From Eleusine coracana subsp. coracana (Eukaryota > Streptophyta > Magnoliopsida > Poales > Poaceae), in contig CM064430.1 of assembly GCA_032690845.1 (NCBI GenBank), positions 46,845,882-46,909,881 of the forward strand: 64,000 nucleotides of DNA, written 5' to 3'. Made by a program: the position numbers and the translations under genes. Positions within the stretch are counted from its first letter, which is position 1. Each line of letters opens with the position of its first letter. The notes beneath the pieces were generated by a model. That model ran no database searches. It saw only the letters and a list, made by a program, of their open reading frames with translations, and was not told the DNA's origin. Shown here piece after piece: positions 21,085 through 33,203 of the stretch.

Positions 21085-22803
21085 ACTCTACTTTGCCACA
21101 TCATTTCTAGTCATCCACTCATGCTTGGCCTTCAACCAAGCAAACCTTTCTTCTGGTGTTTCCAAAGTCATAAACATTTCCCTTTCAGGCCCCTTGGTTA
21201 ATTCTATAGATGCAATGAAATGCTCCTTGGTTCTAGGTGTAGCACATCACTCTTTCACTAATTTCATTACATACTTGATGGAACAACCAGAGTCAACCCG
21301 CCTTGCAACAGATTCAACAGTGCAGTTGTTCTCTCACTTTGATGCATAAGAACTCCAAATTGTTCCTTCAACCAATGTCGAACAGCAGTTTTAGGTTTCT
21401 TTGCCTTGTCGTTGACATTCACTCTTCTCGTTGCTCCACTTGTAGGGGTTGGCAGTTCCTCCAAGTCATCATCAGAATCTTCATTTCCACCTTCATCTTC
21501 TTCATCCAGATTAGTGGCATCATAAGAACTTCCTTGAGATGGTGCTACACCGCTAGAAGCACACCAATGATCATCATCGGTGTTCTGAAGGTTTTCAAAC
21601 ATAATATCCAATTTGTCCTTATGTTGAAGGCCTTTCTCTTTGAACCGGCCAGATCCTTTGATTTTCTGAAAAGCATAAAAGAGAAGCATAAATAAATCTG
21701 CAACTAAAAGGTGAGGAAAAAAATTTACAACTAAAAATGAAAATAATCCTTACTTTTGTCATTCTTGACCATCATTCATCCGGCATTTGAATATTGTTGT
21801 GAGTTGCATCCCAACCAAGTCCTGTTTGTTTAGTCAATTTCTTCCATATACCATAGTCTTGTTTCAATTTATCCCATTTGTTCTTGAATTGTTTTCTAGT
21901 GTATGATAGATTGATTATGTCTTTGAACCTTTGTATGACATTAACGTAACCAGTTGTACTCAGGTGAGTGTTAGAACGATTTCCATGGCCCACTTCCTCA
22001 GCAAAAAGGTCACATACTATCCTCAAATTTTCATCACTCCAATCAGCAACATTTTTATCTTTCTCATTTCTACAAGAGCCATTTCACAACATAGACAATG
22101 AGCAACACATTTGTACTTATCATTCACAGCAAGCATCAATCAATAATTTGGAGCATTAGTAAAATCAACAACTATCATTTATCATTATATGTGAGAAGCA
22201 ACATTTTTACCTTTGGACATTGGTCAAATCAATGTCGACATGGGCTGCTGTTGGAGGTGTAGGCGGCTTTGCTGCTCATCCACGTTTACGGCGATTGGAG
22301 ACAGCAGGAGCTTCGACTGGTTCCTCGCACGTTCCATGATCTTCACTTGCACTTGTCATCCTCGAAGGTGCACCGGGAACATCGATATTGAGCCAATTAG
22401 AACCAAGAGCAGCAGATGCATGACCGGTCCACCATTCCGGCCACGGACCACTGGCAGAAGGAACGTTGCCGCCGGCCATCGAGCTGGAACCGGGCCAAGA
22501 ACCTGCAAATCCCCCCAAAAAAGGTGGCATGCCGGCACCATTGAAGAACGGGTTGCTGGACACGGCGCTCATGGCTGCGGCACTGATGCCTGAGCTAGGG
22601 AACAGAGGCGCGCCGCTACCGGTGCCCGTGGCCGCGCTGCCACCCGTGCCAGGGGAAGCTCCAATGGCAGCACCACCACTGCCGCCATGTCCTCCGTTCG
22701 TGCCCGGGCCTGATTGGTGATCGAGCTCGTCAAAAGCGTCGCCGCCGTCCGGATTGTCGTCCTCCTTTCTCGCCGTCGACTGCGGACGCCTTAGGTGATT
22801 CAT
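21085..22803 (-). pseudogene. Myb/SANT-like accessory protein of the PIF/Harbinger element
   Basis: The ATG at 22803 (MNHLRRPQSTARK) starts a glycine/alanine/proline-rich exon to about 22210. A second exon (about 22070-21760) holds the Myb_DNA-bind_3-like domain, with the helix NLSYTRKQFKNKWDKLKQDY and W residues. A third (about 21690-21085) has an acidic stretch (NLDEEDEGGNEDSDDDLEE) and a C-terminal EMFMTLETPEERFAWLKAKHEWM. TGA stops at about 22276 and 21772 and a frameshift near 21290 break it. In this superfamily the Myb-like protein binds the ends and brings the transposase to them. Confidence 0.8.
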
Positions 22804-23018
22804 GGCGACGCCGGCTCTGGATCCTTCGCGCTGCCGCCTCTAGGACCCTAGCGCGCCGTCGCCCTGGAGCGCTACCGCCGCCACCAGGGAGCCTTCGCGC
22901 CGCTGCCCGGGAGCCCTGCCGCGCCGCCACTTGAACCCTAGCGGCGTCAGCCCGAAGAGACGAGTCGGGGAGAGAGACGAGTCGGGATGGCAGAAACGGT
23001 AATTTCCAAAGGGGCAAG

Positions 23019-23374
23019 TAATTTTGGGTGGGGACGGAGCGGGAGAAGCTACCCCAGGAGGGCTCCTGGCTTCGCTTGTGATTCCGCCTCCATCCTTATT
23101 TCACGGAGAAGCTGCAGCTAAAGCACCACGTTTGATAATTTTTTTCACAGAAGCACCATAAGAAGCCGGAGCATAAGCCCGGTCAAACAGGGCCTAATTT
23201 TAGGTGGGGACGGAGCGGGAGAAGCTACCCCAGGAGGGCTCCTGGTTTCGCTTGTGATTCCGCCCTGGCTCCATCCTTATTTCACGGAGAAGCTGCAGCT
23301 AAAGCACCGCGTTTGGTATTTTTTTCATAGAAGCACCATAAGAAGCCGGAGCATAAGCCCAGCCAAACAGGGCC
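23019..23374. repeat. Tandemly duplicated right terminus of the PIF/Harbinger element
   Basis: Two adjacent copies of about 178 bp (approximately 23019-23194 and 23197-23374) share GGGTGGGGACGGAGCGGGAG-like through CAAACAGGGCC. The inner copy ends in a second terminal sequence (23184-23194) followed by TAA, so the element has two nested potential right ends. Confidence 0.9.
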
Positions 23375-23377
23375 TTA

Positions 23378-25289
23378 ATCTCTTTTTACGACAACCATCT
23401 CGCGTGCCATCGTGTCCATCTTGTTTGTTTTAGTGGTTGTCGTTTGACAGTTATTTGCATCTTTTCATCAGTACAATCAAAATTCTACGTAACAGCATGC
23501 GTTGTATCTAAATCATGCCAGCCAAAAATTTTAACCTAGTCAGGTAACAGCACTCGATCAATTGGTGATTAAATTTCCTCCTTTGCAGAGCAACATCTGA
23601 ACTGCTACTAAATATTAGCATTTCTAGATTTGATTAAAATGAAATACTTTAACTTTGACCAGTGATACAAAATATCATTAAGATTAACTATATAAATATG
23701 ATGTCATTAACTCACCGTGGAACAAACTATCATAGTGTGTAATGTTTTCTGTTTGAAATAATTTATTTTAGTTTGTGTTATTCATCAAAATTGCAAAACT
23801 TTGATTTTGACCAATCCCAATTCCATACATGCCATTGTAAAGTTCACCAATCCCGAATCCACCATCACCAAATTACTTATCCCATTCATGTCACTGTGTT
23901 ACAAAATTTATCCCGTTTTCATTCATATCATTAAATTGCTATAGTTTTTTTTAAATGACTGAACTACCCTTACCCCCAAATTACACTCCATGAACTAATT
24001 ATCGCGAAACAGCATGCGACGTCTGGTGGAGGCGAGCGCGATGACGGCGGCGAGCGGAGGCAAGAGCGGGGGCGGTGGCTGGTTGAGGCGAGTGCAAGCG
24101 CGGTGCCGGCAAGCACGGGCACATTGGTCGATGGAGGCTAGGGGGGGGGGGGGGGGAGGGAGCGGAGGTGACAACGGGTGAGGCGGCAGGCGGCGAGTGG
24201 AGCAGCAATTGGTGGAGAAGGAAGAAAGGTATATGACTATTTTTGTCTTTTCACATGATTTACTGTTCATCAATGGCATATATAGGATAAAATTTATAAT
24301 CTGATGGGTTATATGAGATAAGTCGTTAGGAACTGACATATTTAGGATTAGAACGTGAGGAATTATCTCAAAAGATGAGGATGAAGTAATTTGGACACAA
24401 AGCACCTGGCCGCGTACATGGTCCGGACTATATGTCTACGCACACAAGCTTATGTACACGGGATTTCATATCTGTTGCTGCTGCTTTTTTTTACTTGATC
24501 AGTGATTGAGGTTGTGTCATCCACCGCTGACCACCTTCACGAGCCTCTTCCCTGACATCAACATCGACTAGTCCAGTCCATGCTTTGTCTTGAACATGTG
24601 CAATACAGACATCATGTGAAAGAATAGATTGGGTATATATGAGAGTACATGATTTGGAGGATAAAACACTTTCGGGAATACACATAGAAATCCTAGATAT
24701 AATATATAAGCTATAAAATATACTTTAACAGATTCTATATGATAACTTTTGGCTTGTTTGGCAGATACCAACCAATTTGTTCCATTATAAACATGGTTTC
24801 AAATTTTGTCTGCAACAATAAGGAATCACAACTTTTTTCTTGGTTCATGAAAAAGACTTGGTTTTGAGCTTATAATTCGTTGTTTTGATCCAATTAGTAT
24901 CAGAAGTCACTGAAGATTTTGTACAGTTGAAATTTTGAAACACAATAAGATGTGTTTTCTTGATTGCATTGTGTTGAGCCTCTTTAAAGCGTCATGGAGA
25001 TGCCCGTTCAATGTATCAGCAGCCCTCTCAAGTCTCAATGGACCCTCTCAAGTCTCGATGGAATCTTCGTTTCCAGTACCGTACCGCTTGTAAACCATAA
25101 ACTAGGCGTAGGCGCCTCTGCCCCTTCGTTTCCCGGCAATAAGTATTCAAAGCAAGGACCCATTGCTGAACAAGACCATTCCTTTTGTTTATTTCTCTCG
25201 TTATATAGGTCATGCGTTATCCGGAGGCTAGATAGTGGCCTCAATCATCCGATTACTAAGAGCTGCTTATAAAAGGAACCAAGCGTACC
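23378..25289. other. Intergenic region between transposon and TDP2 copy B
   Basis: No gene recognised. It includes a GC-rich island at about 24000-24230 with a run of 16 G (24141-24156). The sequences around 23865 and 24400 start or end with similar inverted CCAAATTACTT motifs. The last 200 bp may hold the promoter of the next gene; TATAAAAG occurs at about 25268, rather close to the ATG. Confidence 0.5.
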
Positions 25290-26528
25290 ATGTCCTCGGC
25301 GAACATGACTCAGATCAAGTTCATGACGTACAACGTCTGGTCCTGCGAGCACGTCGCGGTGTTCCGGAGGATAGAGGCGGTCTCCGAGCTCATATCGCGT
25401 CATGACCCGGACGTCATCTTCTTGCAGGTGATCTTTTTTTTTTAATTTTGAAATAATCCTTGCAGACGATCTACGTTATCCATTATTTTTGTTTGCAAGT
25501 AGAGTATGTAGCCGATCAAAAGCATCCCGATGCTCTCTCATGTCATTCCGCCGTTGAAACCATCCTGCAGGAAGTCACTGACTATATTTACAGTCTCTTC
25601 CAAGAGGCTCCATGGTGGGGACTGTACAGGGAATTTTCTTCCAGATCCAAGGACGAAGAACGGAGCTATTCATCGGGGGCATCAAAAAGAGCCAAATCCA
25701 GCCCTTTCCTTCTTCTGGTAAAATCTGTTTTTATTTCCAGCTAGTTCATCGCTGAAGAATTAAACATGTTATACTTTTATCGCCGAGAGAACAAAATATA
25801 ATGTATGTCCAGACCGGCTTACCCGCGCCGCGTGTGCCAATTCGATTGCAGTTGAGCAAAATACCCGCTGATGACGTGTTCTTTCTGGTGTACGAAGAAT
25901 TCCCCTGCTATGATGTGGGATCAACCCCACCACCAGGGCCACCACGCGCAGCTGGGGAACCTCCTGAAATGCTGTCAGCCTGGGTGTATGAACCCACGTA
26001 CACGGTACCCGGCAAAGTCGAACTCGAACGATGGGGCCGCCGCCTTCGAGCGGCGACGTGCCTTCTCCCTGGGCCGACGCCTTCCGAGATCGGGTCCGTG
26101 CACCGGCGCGCCAGGGCGGGCGCGTTCCTCGACCACTTCGATTGCATCCACGAGCAGTATGGAAGCAGGTTCATGCTCGACGACAACGTCGTGCTTGGAG
26201 GTGACCTGGGCTGGGATGACGACCTGGACGGCCCGATACAGCTGCCAGACAGGTGGGTGGACGCCTGGCGTGAGCTCAGGGGCGGCGAAGGCGGTGGACA
26301 TACGACGCGGTGGCGAACCGGATGCTGAGGGGCCTCACAAAGCCGGCGCAGAGGAGGGCGGACCGGTTCATCTGCAAGCTGAAGGACTTCACTCTCGTGA
26401 GCGTCGAGATGGTCGGCGTGGAACCAATCCCCGGCGTGATGCGCTTGGACGACGACGTGAACTTCCTGCCGGTCCTCCCCAGCCATCACTTTGGGTTGCT
26501 GCTCACCTTTGCCCAGAAGCAGAACTAG
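25290..26528 (+). pseudogene. TDP2-like phosphodiesterase (EEP superfamily), copy B, frameshifted
   Basis: Paralogue of the gene at 17860. Exons: 25290-25427 (46 codons, same length as copy A), 25571-25717 (EVTDYIYSLFQEAPWW, 49 codons) and 25852-26528, with clean GT-AG junctions in phase. Motif 1 TYNVW, motif 2 LQ|EV and motif 3 GGDLGWDDD are present, again Gly in place of the usual Asn; motif 4 is SHHFGLLL with His in place of Asp. A one-base change near 26293 shifts the frame before TYDAVANRMLRGLTKP; from there to the stop at 26526-26528 the other frame is open. It matches copy A most closely near the C-terminus. The first two exons and most of the third look intact, so it may be a recent pseudogene or contain an assembly error. 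Confidence 0.75.
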
Positions 26529-29375
26529 CAGGCCAGTGCGTGGTGTGTTTCTGCATTTCTGCAGCTTGATTGTGTTCTTTTATGTAGCTGCGGAGCTGTT
26601 CAGACTTGGGCCTCATGTGATTTCATTCAAAACTAACGTGCGTTGTCACGGACTTAAATATTTTAAAACTATAAATAATAGTTTTTAAATTATTATAAAT
26701 TACATATAAAACAAAAAAAATATAATCAAATATTTTCAAGTTTCAATTTTGTAAAATCTACATTGTGTTTAGTCTTTACTATAAAGACTAAACATCCCTA
26801 CGAAAACTAGTTACCCTGAGTCAATTTATCCCTCTAACCTTAACCTTTAATCTTAATCACGTGTTTATTCTTAACCATTTAATTAGCCGTATTACTGGAT
26901 CCTGTGGGACTGTTTATAGAACTGCCAGTTCGTTTCTTTCCTTTTTTGCTTACTTTTTTCACCCAACCTCCAGCATACCCGCCTGCGTATACCCGGCAGT
27001 AAATTTCCTTTCTGCAGGCGTGATTGACTCGCAACTTTATTTCCTTCTGTGGTTTGCTGAGTTTTCTTTTTCTTACGATTTGAATAATAGCTGCGATTTC
27101 AAAAGGCCGTCTATGGTTGTTGCGGATCTCCACTCCACACACAAATACAAATGGATAATGGATAAGGGTGGGTCGGTAGAGTGCGCCAACTATGGCCACA
27201 GCTGAACGGCGGCGATGCCGACGAAATAGCTCGCCATGAAGAGATGATGTCCTAGGACACGTACGACCAGAAGGAAACGGTTGCCGCAACGGTGTAGGTG
27301 CGGTTGGGACACAGTGGAGATCCCCCTTGATTTCCTTCCTCGCTCGATTTTCTAATCCATGATATCTCCTGACCAGATCTAGTCTCCATTCTCCTAATCC
27401 CGATTTGCTCCCCTTGTCTTCCTCTTGGATCTCGTAGCAAGAAGTGGGACCAGCGTTCGGATGACAAGGAGGACCTGCCAGATCGCTATCGAGGAGCGCG
27501 AGATGCTGGGCTAGTTCTTCGCCGTCTGAATCCATCTGCAGGCCAAGAAGATCAAGAATGTCCGATGAAGTATCAACGGTAGATCAAGAATGTCTGACAA
27601 GGTATCCACGACAGCGAACACAAACCAGTGAGGAGCGATGGCATATGGATTGCTTGTGGACTATCAATCCAAGGTCCAATCAACGCGTCAACGGCCAGTG
27701 AGAAATCACGTTGTAAGGTAAACGGATATAGCCACCTCCGTTCTAGCTTCTGGTTGCTTGTTTTGACCTTTAGATTGGCTTGACGGTAGTCACTCTTGAA
27801 CTGCAGCGCCACAAAGGTAATGGACTAATGGCGTAATGCTCCATGTGGAGTTTCTTGAGTGGTTGTTGCAAGAGTAGCTCCAGGACAATGTGACCAACAT
27901 CCTAAAGTTCAGAGTCAACAACAAAGTGAATGTGCTCAGAATGGTTTGCTCCATGGTAGATACTCGAATCTGCTTTGCTACTTAATGAGATAACAGCATA
28001 AATCCTTTTGTCTAAGAAATATTTACCTCAACTGCTTATTTTAGTTGATGAAACAACAATAAAAAATCAGGACCGATATATGATACTTTGTGATATTAAT
28101 CATGCTTTAAATCTGGGAATTGAGGATCAGTTACTGAAGAAACTATGAAGTGATTATTCCATATTGAGATTTATAATGCACCAATATTAAGGGACATATA
28201 ATCATGTTGTACTGTTTTTTTATTGCATGGACATATTGCTATAGTGTAGATCTTCACTACTATTTATGCCTTCTTACTTGCAAATGTATATGGATAAAAT
28301 AGTTTTATTGCTTGACATATTGCTACAGTACATAGACATATTGCTACAGTGTAGATCGTAAAAATTTAGTTTATGACCTTTTTTTAAAAAATAGATAAAA
28401 AATGATTTTTTGAAGAAAAAAAGGGCACAAGCTTGTCCGGACACAAGCCGAACACGACACTGCATGGTGGAGACTAGTGGACACTGCTGTGCACACCCAT
28501 GTACTCCAAGCAACGCCAAAGCAAAAGCTCAGACATAATAAAACGAGAATTGGTTGGGGAGTTGAATTGAATAATTGAATTACTACGAGAAGATACGAGA
28601 AGAATCTTGTGCGATCATGGCCTTATTGCCGCAGTCTCTTATTCTATTCTGGAGTTTGAGTTTGATATATGTGTTTCTATAGACACCACACTAAAATGTT
28701 TTGAATTTGAAGATACAAAATGAGATTGCAATTGCTGATTTTAGATGGTTACAAATTGATGCAAACATCATCCAGTATTCCAATATCTATATTGTTGAAG
28801 CACAATTGTAGCCGATATTGGGTGTCAACAATATGCCGAGCTTGCTGCCTGGAGTGAAAGGGGAAGTAAATATCTTGTAGAGCATCCCAAACTATAGGAG
28901 GATATAAAATAAAAGAATTCAAGTTATATGCCGAGCTTGTTGCCTGGAGCGGAAGGGGAAGTAAATATCTTACATAGCATCCCAAGCTATAAGATATTAT
29001 GAAATAGAAGAATTCAAATTATACAGGCACCATATGTCGTCTATATGTTCATATTGAACAAACTTGTGCTGTCAAAATGGTAGGTAACATATATTATCTA
29101 CCTGTTACATAGAAGTTGTTGATACATATATTATAAGATTATCCTTTAATGATGTTTCGGGTCGCATTTTACTTTTTCATTATATGTGTAATATTTGGTA
29201 TTCACATTTGTATTAATCTCTTCACACATATATTTGTTTATATGTATTATAAACCGTTCCCTATTCAGCCGCTCTCAAGACCATTGAGAATAAAAGATTC
29301 TGTAACAAATGGTGTATTCATTGTGCTTATTGTGTTGAGATGTCATTAGTTTACACTATTTATATGTATTTTCAG
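26529..29375. other. Gene-poor intergenic region
   Basis: No recognisable protein on either strand. A 218-codon minus-strand frame (26879-27535) has no domain, low-complexity basic ends and no supporting structure. Much of the region is AT-rich. Confidence 0.5.
28831..29020. repeat. 95-bp tandem duplication
   Basis: Units 28831-28925 and 28926-29020 both start ATATGCCGAGCTTG and share AAGGGGAAGTAAATATCTT and AGAATTCAA, with scattered mismatches. Non-coding. Confidence 0.9.
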
Positions 29376-29718
29376 CAAGGTTCACATAATCGACCGGGCC
29401 GGTATAACCGGTCGGTTAGCCGAACAAAAATCGTTTTGGTTGGCGCACGGTCGGCGGCCGATTAACATGCCGATTATTCTGGTTAACCCATCGGTTAGAT
29501 TGGTTTTAGTGATATATTTTGAATATATATTTTTAAATTCAAAAATATTGGCTTTTGTGCAGTTTCACTGGTTGGTTACATCGGTTTCATCTGATTCGAT
29601 TTTTTTTAATTTTTTAAAAATTAAATTATAACCGGAGGTTAACCGGCCGACCGGGATAACCGGTCCAGAATGGTTAACTAGATTAACCGATCAGTTAACC
29701 CCGGTTATTTCAACCGTG
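29376..29718. mobile_element. hAT-type MITE, copy 2 (343 bp)
   Basis: Same family as the element at 8448: starts CAAGGTTCACATAATCG, ends CGGTTATTTCAACCGTG, with an interior full of CCGGTTAACC motifs. Flanks ATTTTCAG (29368-29375) and ATTTCCAG (29719-29726) form an 8-bp duplication with one mismatch. Confidence 0.75.
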
Positions 29719-29726
29719 ATTTCCAG

Positions 29727-30125
29727 TAAACAAGATAACATTATAGAATAATCGCACGTGGGTGTCACACGTGCATAATACTAGTATTGTTTAATAATTA
29801 TAAATAAAACATAAATATTTTAAGTAAAATATAAAATGCAAAGTTATTCATCCATATTCTCGATATCAATTTTTCTTGAAATCTTGAACATCACTTCTGG
29901 TCTATAGTAATGTCGTACGCTCCAAGTCAATGACATCCTTCAATTCGTCTTTCACAGGGAGGTTGTAGTAGTAAAGTGCTTAGCAGGTTAGACTTGTTGG
30001 TAGTCTATATATTTTATTTTTGTGCAACTTTTTATTAATCTAGATGAAAAATTAATTATGTTTTTCTTAAAGCCGTGCAGAGGATGTCTATGTTGTTTGA
30101 TGTAAACACTACAATAAAAGTGGGC
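29727..30125. other. Intergenic DNA, no gene seen
   Basis: AT-rich sequence bordering the Athila-like element, with nothing recognisable. Confidence 0.5.
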
Positions 30126-31595
30126 TGTTGTTGGTTGAAGTTACGCACCCACTTATATACTGCAAGAGCGCGGTGTACATAGTAGCACTTTTTCCCTTAA
30201 ATTGAGTATATAAGGTTTATCATATCCACTGGGACCTAAGAGATTATCAAACAAAGTTAACAGGAAAAGATCTAGTCATGGCTACTGTCGAGTTTGACTT
30301 GTATGAGGGGAGACTAGCTAATGCAAAGGTGCGTCAGACAACAAATCTGTTGTCACGCCGATCGGCGCAGGGTTGAGCCGATCGACACATGGACGAATCT
30401 AAGCCAAAGTACGTCGGTTACCGTGTAAGCCTAAGCTGTTCTAGTGAGTAGCCAGATATCTACTAGTGAGATCGTAACCAGATAATCTAATCAAGTAGCA
30501 TCATAATGGTAATTATATGGATCAATGAAAACCTATAATGAATAAGACCACCCGGCTTTCCGAGCGGCTCCTGATTTATCGCTGCTGAGAGAAAACCCTT
30601 AATCGCACGAGTATCTTACCCTACTCAACTATCCAATAGTGCTGCACAGGTTTAGTGCTATCACCGCTAAACCACACTACTAGCATCATCAAGCAACTAA
30701 AATCAATACAATATCCGAGTACTATCCTGATCACCACGATCAAGATAATATCAACCTACTTAGCCTAGAACTAAGTAATTGGAATAAGCACATGCATGAT
30801 TACAGAATCAAGATAGACAGATCACCAAAACCATCATCAAACATATTCGATTATACTTGAGATACATAGAATAAGATTCATCACCGCCGAGATGGGCTAC
30901 CTTGATGGATCAACTCTTACACAAATGATTCTTCAAGCTCAACTAGAGATCTATTCTAACGGGGCGAATCCCGGTGGCTCTAACTCACGAAACTGTTATC
31001 CCTTCGACGCCTTCTGTTGCTTCGGCCAGGGTTCCCAAGTATTTATATGGGTTCTTCTCGTAAAGGACTTGATTTCTAGCAACTAAGGCGGTTGTTGATC
31101 GGCGCAGGATTGCGCCGATCGGCACAAGCCGTGTCTCTTCTGGTTTCTCTTCCGAGTCAGTTCCTTTGTTTTCCACAGCTGCCATGTGGGCCTTTTCCTT
31201 CGAGATAAAGTCTTGTACTGCACGTCGAGATCTTGAAGTTCCATAAATCTTCCATGCGAATATCTTCAAGTGTTTTACGCAGATAAACTTCCATAAAACA
31301 TTGTGGAATGAGCCTCGGTCACTTTTGTGGGCTAAAACTCCCTTGCGCCGATCAGCTCATGGGTTGCACCGATCGCCGCACTGGGCTTCTTTAGTGCTTT
31401 TCGTCTATTTTGGACTCCTGTCCTCTTCATTATCACTTTAATCATCAATTTCACCTGTTTGCGCAATAAAGCTACAAAACAACGCATATACAAATATATA
31501 GCTAAAATCACAGGTAAATGGCCTAAATTAGCATGAATTATGCTCTAATTGGGGTAATATTCACATATAAAGGGGGCACTTAGGGAGTGCCAACA
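30126..31595 (-). repeat. 3' LTR of the Athila-like element (1470 bp)
   Basis: It runs from TGTTGTTGG (30126) to GTGCCAACA (31595) on the plus strand. Its first 300 bp match 49734-50029 at about 90% by eye, with shared TTACGCACCCACTTATATAC and ATCAAACAAAGTTAACAG. It holds three pairs of the GCCGATCGGC-type motif. Confidence 0.85.
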
Positions 31596-31610
31596 GTTCC
31601 CCCACACTTA
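31596..31610 (-). other. Polypurine tract of the Athila-like element
   Basis: On the minus strand, AAGTGTGGGGGAAC lies directly before the LTR start TGTTGGCAC. The upstream GGGACGAGCAAAGATTTAAG phrase is common in grass Athila/Tat-type elements. Confidence 0.8.
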
Positions 31611-33203
31611 AATCTTTGCTCGTCCCGAGTAAAGTAAAAGAAAGAAAAATTTAAGAACATACTTCTTCTTTCGTAAAAATATCTCAAATCATCAAATGTT
31701 GAGCATTGTTCTATTGTGATGTGTTTCATATTGGTATTCAGCAAAATAGTTCAAATGTGGGCATGAAGTTTAAAGTTCTCCCCAAAGCAAAGATGATGTC
31801 CAACTCACAAATTATAACTTTTCCATATATGTAAATCACTAAAAAGATTGTTGTGAATATAAAGAATCTATCTTTCAATAATCCAAGGCAACAACTCATC
31901 TTTCAAATCACTCAACCTATATCTACATCAGAATAATCAAATAATATTTGTGTAAAGCTTATATGAGTAGCTAGGTATGGTAATTAGGATTGCAAACATA
32001 AATCAACAATATATTGTAAAGTTAGGAGATTATTCTTCATTGGAATTACAGAAACTTAACAAGATGGCCAAAGAAAATTTAATAAAAGACTCACACTTTG
32101 GATATGTGGACATGTGCATTGCAAAAAATTAATCTTGGAAGAAAAAGGAACTTCCATTATCAGATTGCACTTGGTTGGGATGATTCATGGCTATATTAGA
32201 ATAAATTTTGAGAATAAGTATATCATATACCATCCCCCCACACTTCAAACTTTGCTAGTCCCTTAGCAAACAGCAGAGCTTTTTTTCTTTCCTTTTTTTT
32301 CTCTTTTTTTTCCTTCTCTTTCTTCTCCCTTTTTTATTTTTTTATTTTGCTCTCTGTTGGTGCCGATCGGCTCTTGGCCTGAACTCACCAGCATTTGTTG
32401 GTATTTGATCCTCCTGGCTTTAAATAAAGCTAGAAATATAGGATGTGGTCAAGGAATGATACTCAACAAGACTTTGGGTTTACTCAACGAAATTGAATTT
32501 TTGCATGAGTAATTCAAGGCTAGAAAAAGATACAAAGATTTGGCCATCTTAGTAAAGTTCTTACCAAAAAGAATGAAATCCTAACCGAACTCAACTATCA
32601 ATTTAATGTTTATCTACATATCAAAGGCTCAAGAGTATTGCTCAAAATATGACATTGGTAGGTATGGATCTTGGAAACAATAAATTCCAAAGTTCACAAT
32701 ATGAATATTTATTTATAAAAGGATTGGTACTAAGTTATCATCACAACAATGCAAATGAAGCACATGGGTACTCAGAATTGCTCCACATAAGAAATATTTG
32801 CTGAATAATAATTTAGTGTACGTTCAAATTTTATTCAATGCTCAATATTATTTGGTTTTCATCGACACTTTTAAAGAAAGAATAGCTAATTCAATTCTTC
32901 TAAAAGAGCATAACCGCCTCCATTATATTAAGATCGAAACTCGAGTACATGGTGATGATTTTTGCACACACTTGCATTAAAATAAAATTACTACTAACAC
33001 ACATGCGTGAAAATAAAACTACTACTAACACACCTGCATGAAAATAAAACTACTACTAACACACCTGCATGAAAATAAACACACCCGATACATGGTTTCC
33101 CAACCCGCTCACACACTCATAAGCAAATAAAGGAAAAAGATTGCAAAAGATAAAAGAAAAATGCAAACTGGGAAACCGATACATGTGCCCACTCCTAGGC
33201 ACT
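31611..33203. other. Non-coding 3' internal region of the Athila-like element
   Basis: AT-rich sequence between the extra ORF and the purine tract. It has one GCCGATCGGC (32362-32371), T-rich tracts, and short near-tandem AAAATAAAACTACTACTAAC repeats at 32985-33080. No gene seen. Confidence 0.6.

Larger units (their letters stand above)
19224..23374 (-). mobile_element. PIF/Harbinger DNA transposon, two-gene, inactive
   Basis: The termini GGCCCCGTTTGGTAGGGCT (left) and, reverse-complemented, GGCCCTGTTTGGCTGGGCT (right) form the inverted repeat. Both sides are flanked by TTA (19221-19223 and 23375-23377), the PIF/Harbinger duplication. It encodes a Myb/SANT-like protein and a DDE transposase on the minus strand, the usual two-gene plan of autonomous members. 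Both genes carry stops. The right terminus is duplicated in tandem. Confidence 0.95.

Noticed and set aside
26879..27535. 218-codon minus-strand frame as a possible gene
   Set aside because: No recognisable domain, unconvincing composition, no splice or promoter support, no homologous copy in the window.
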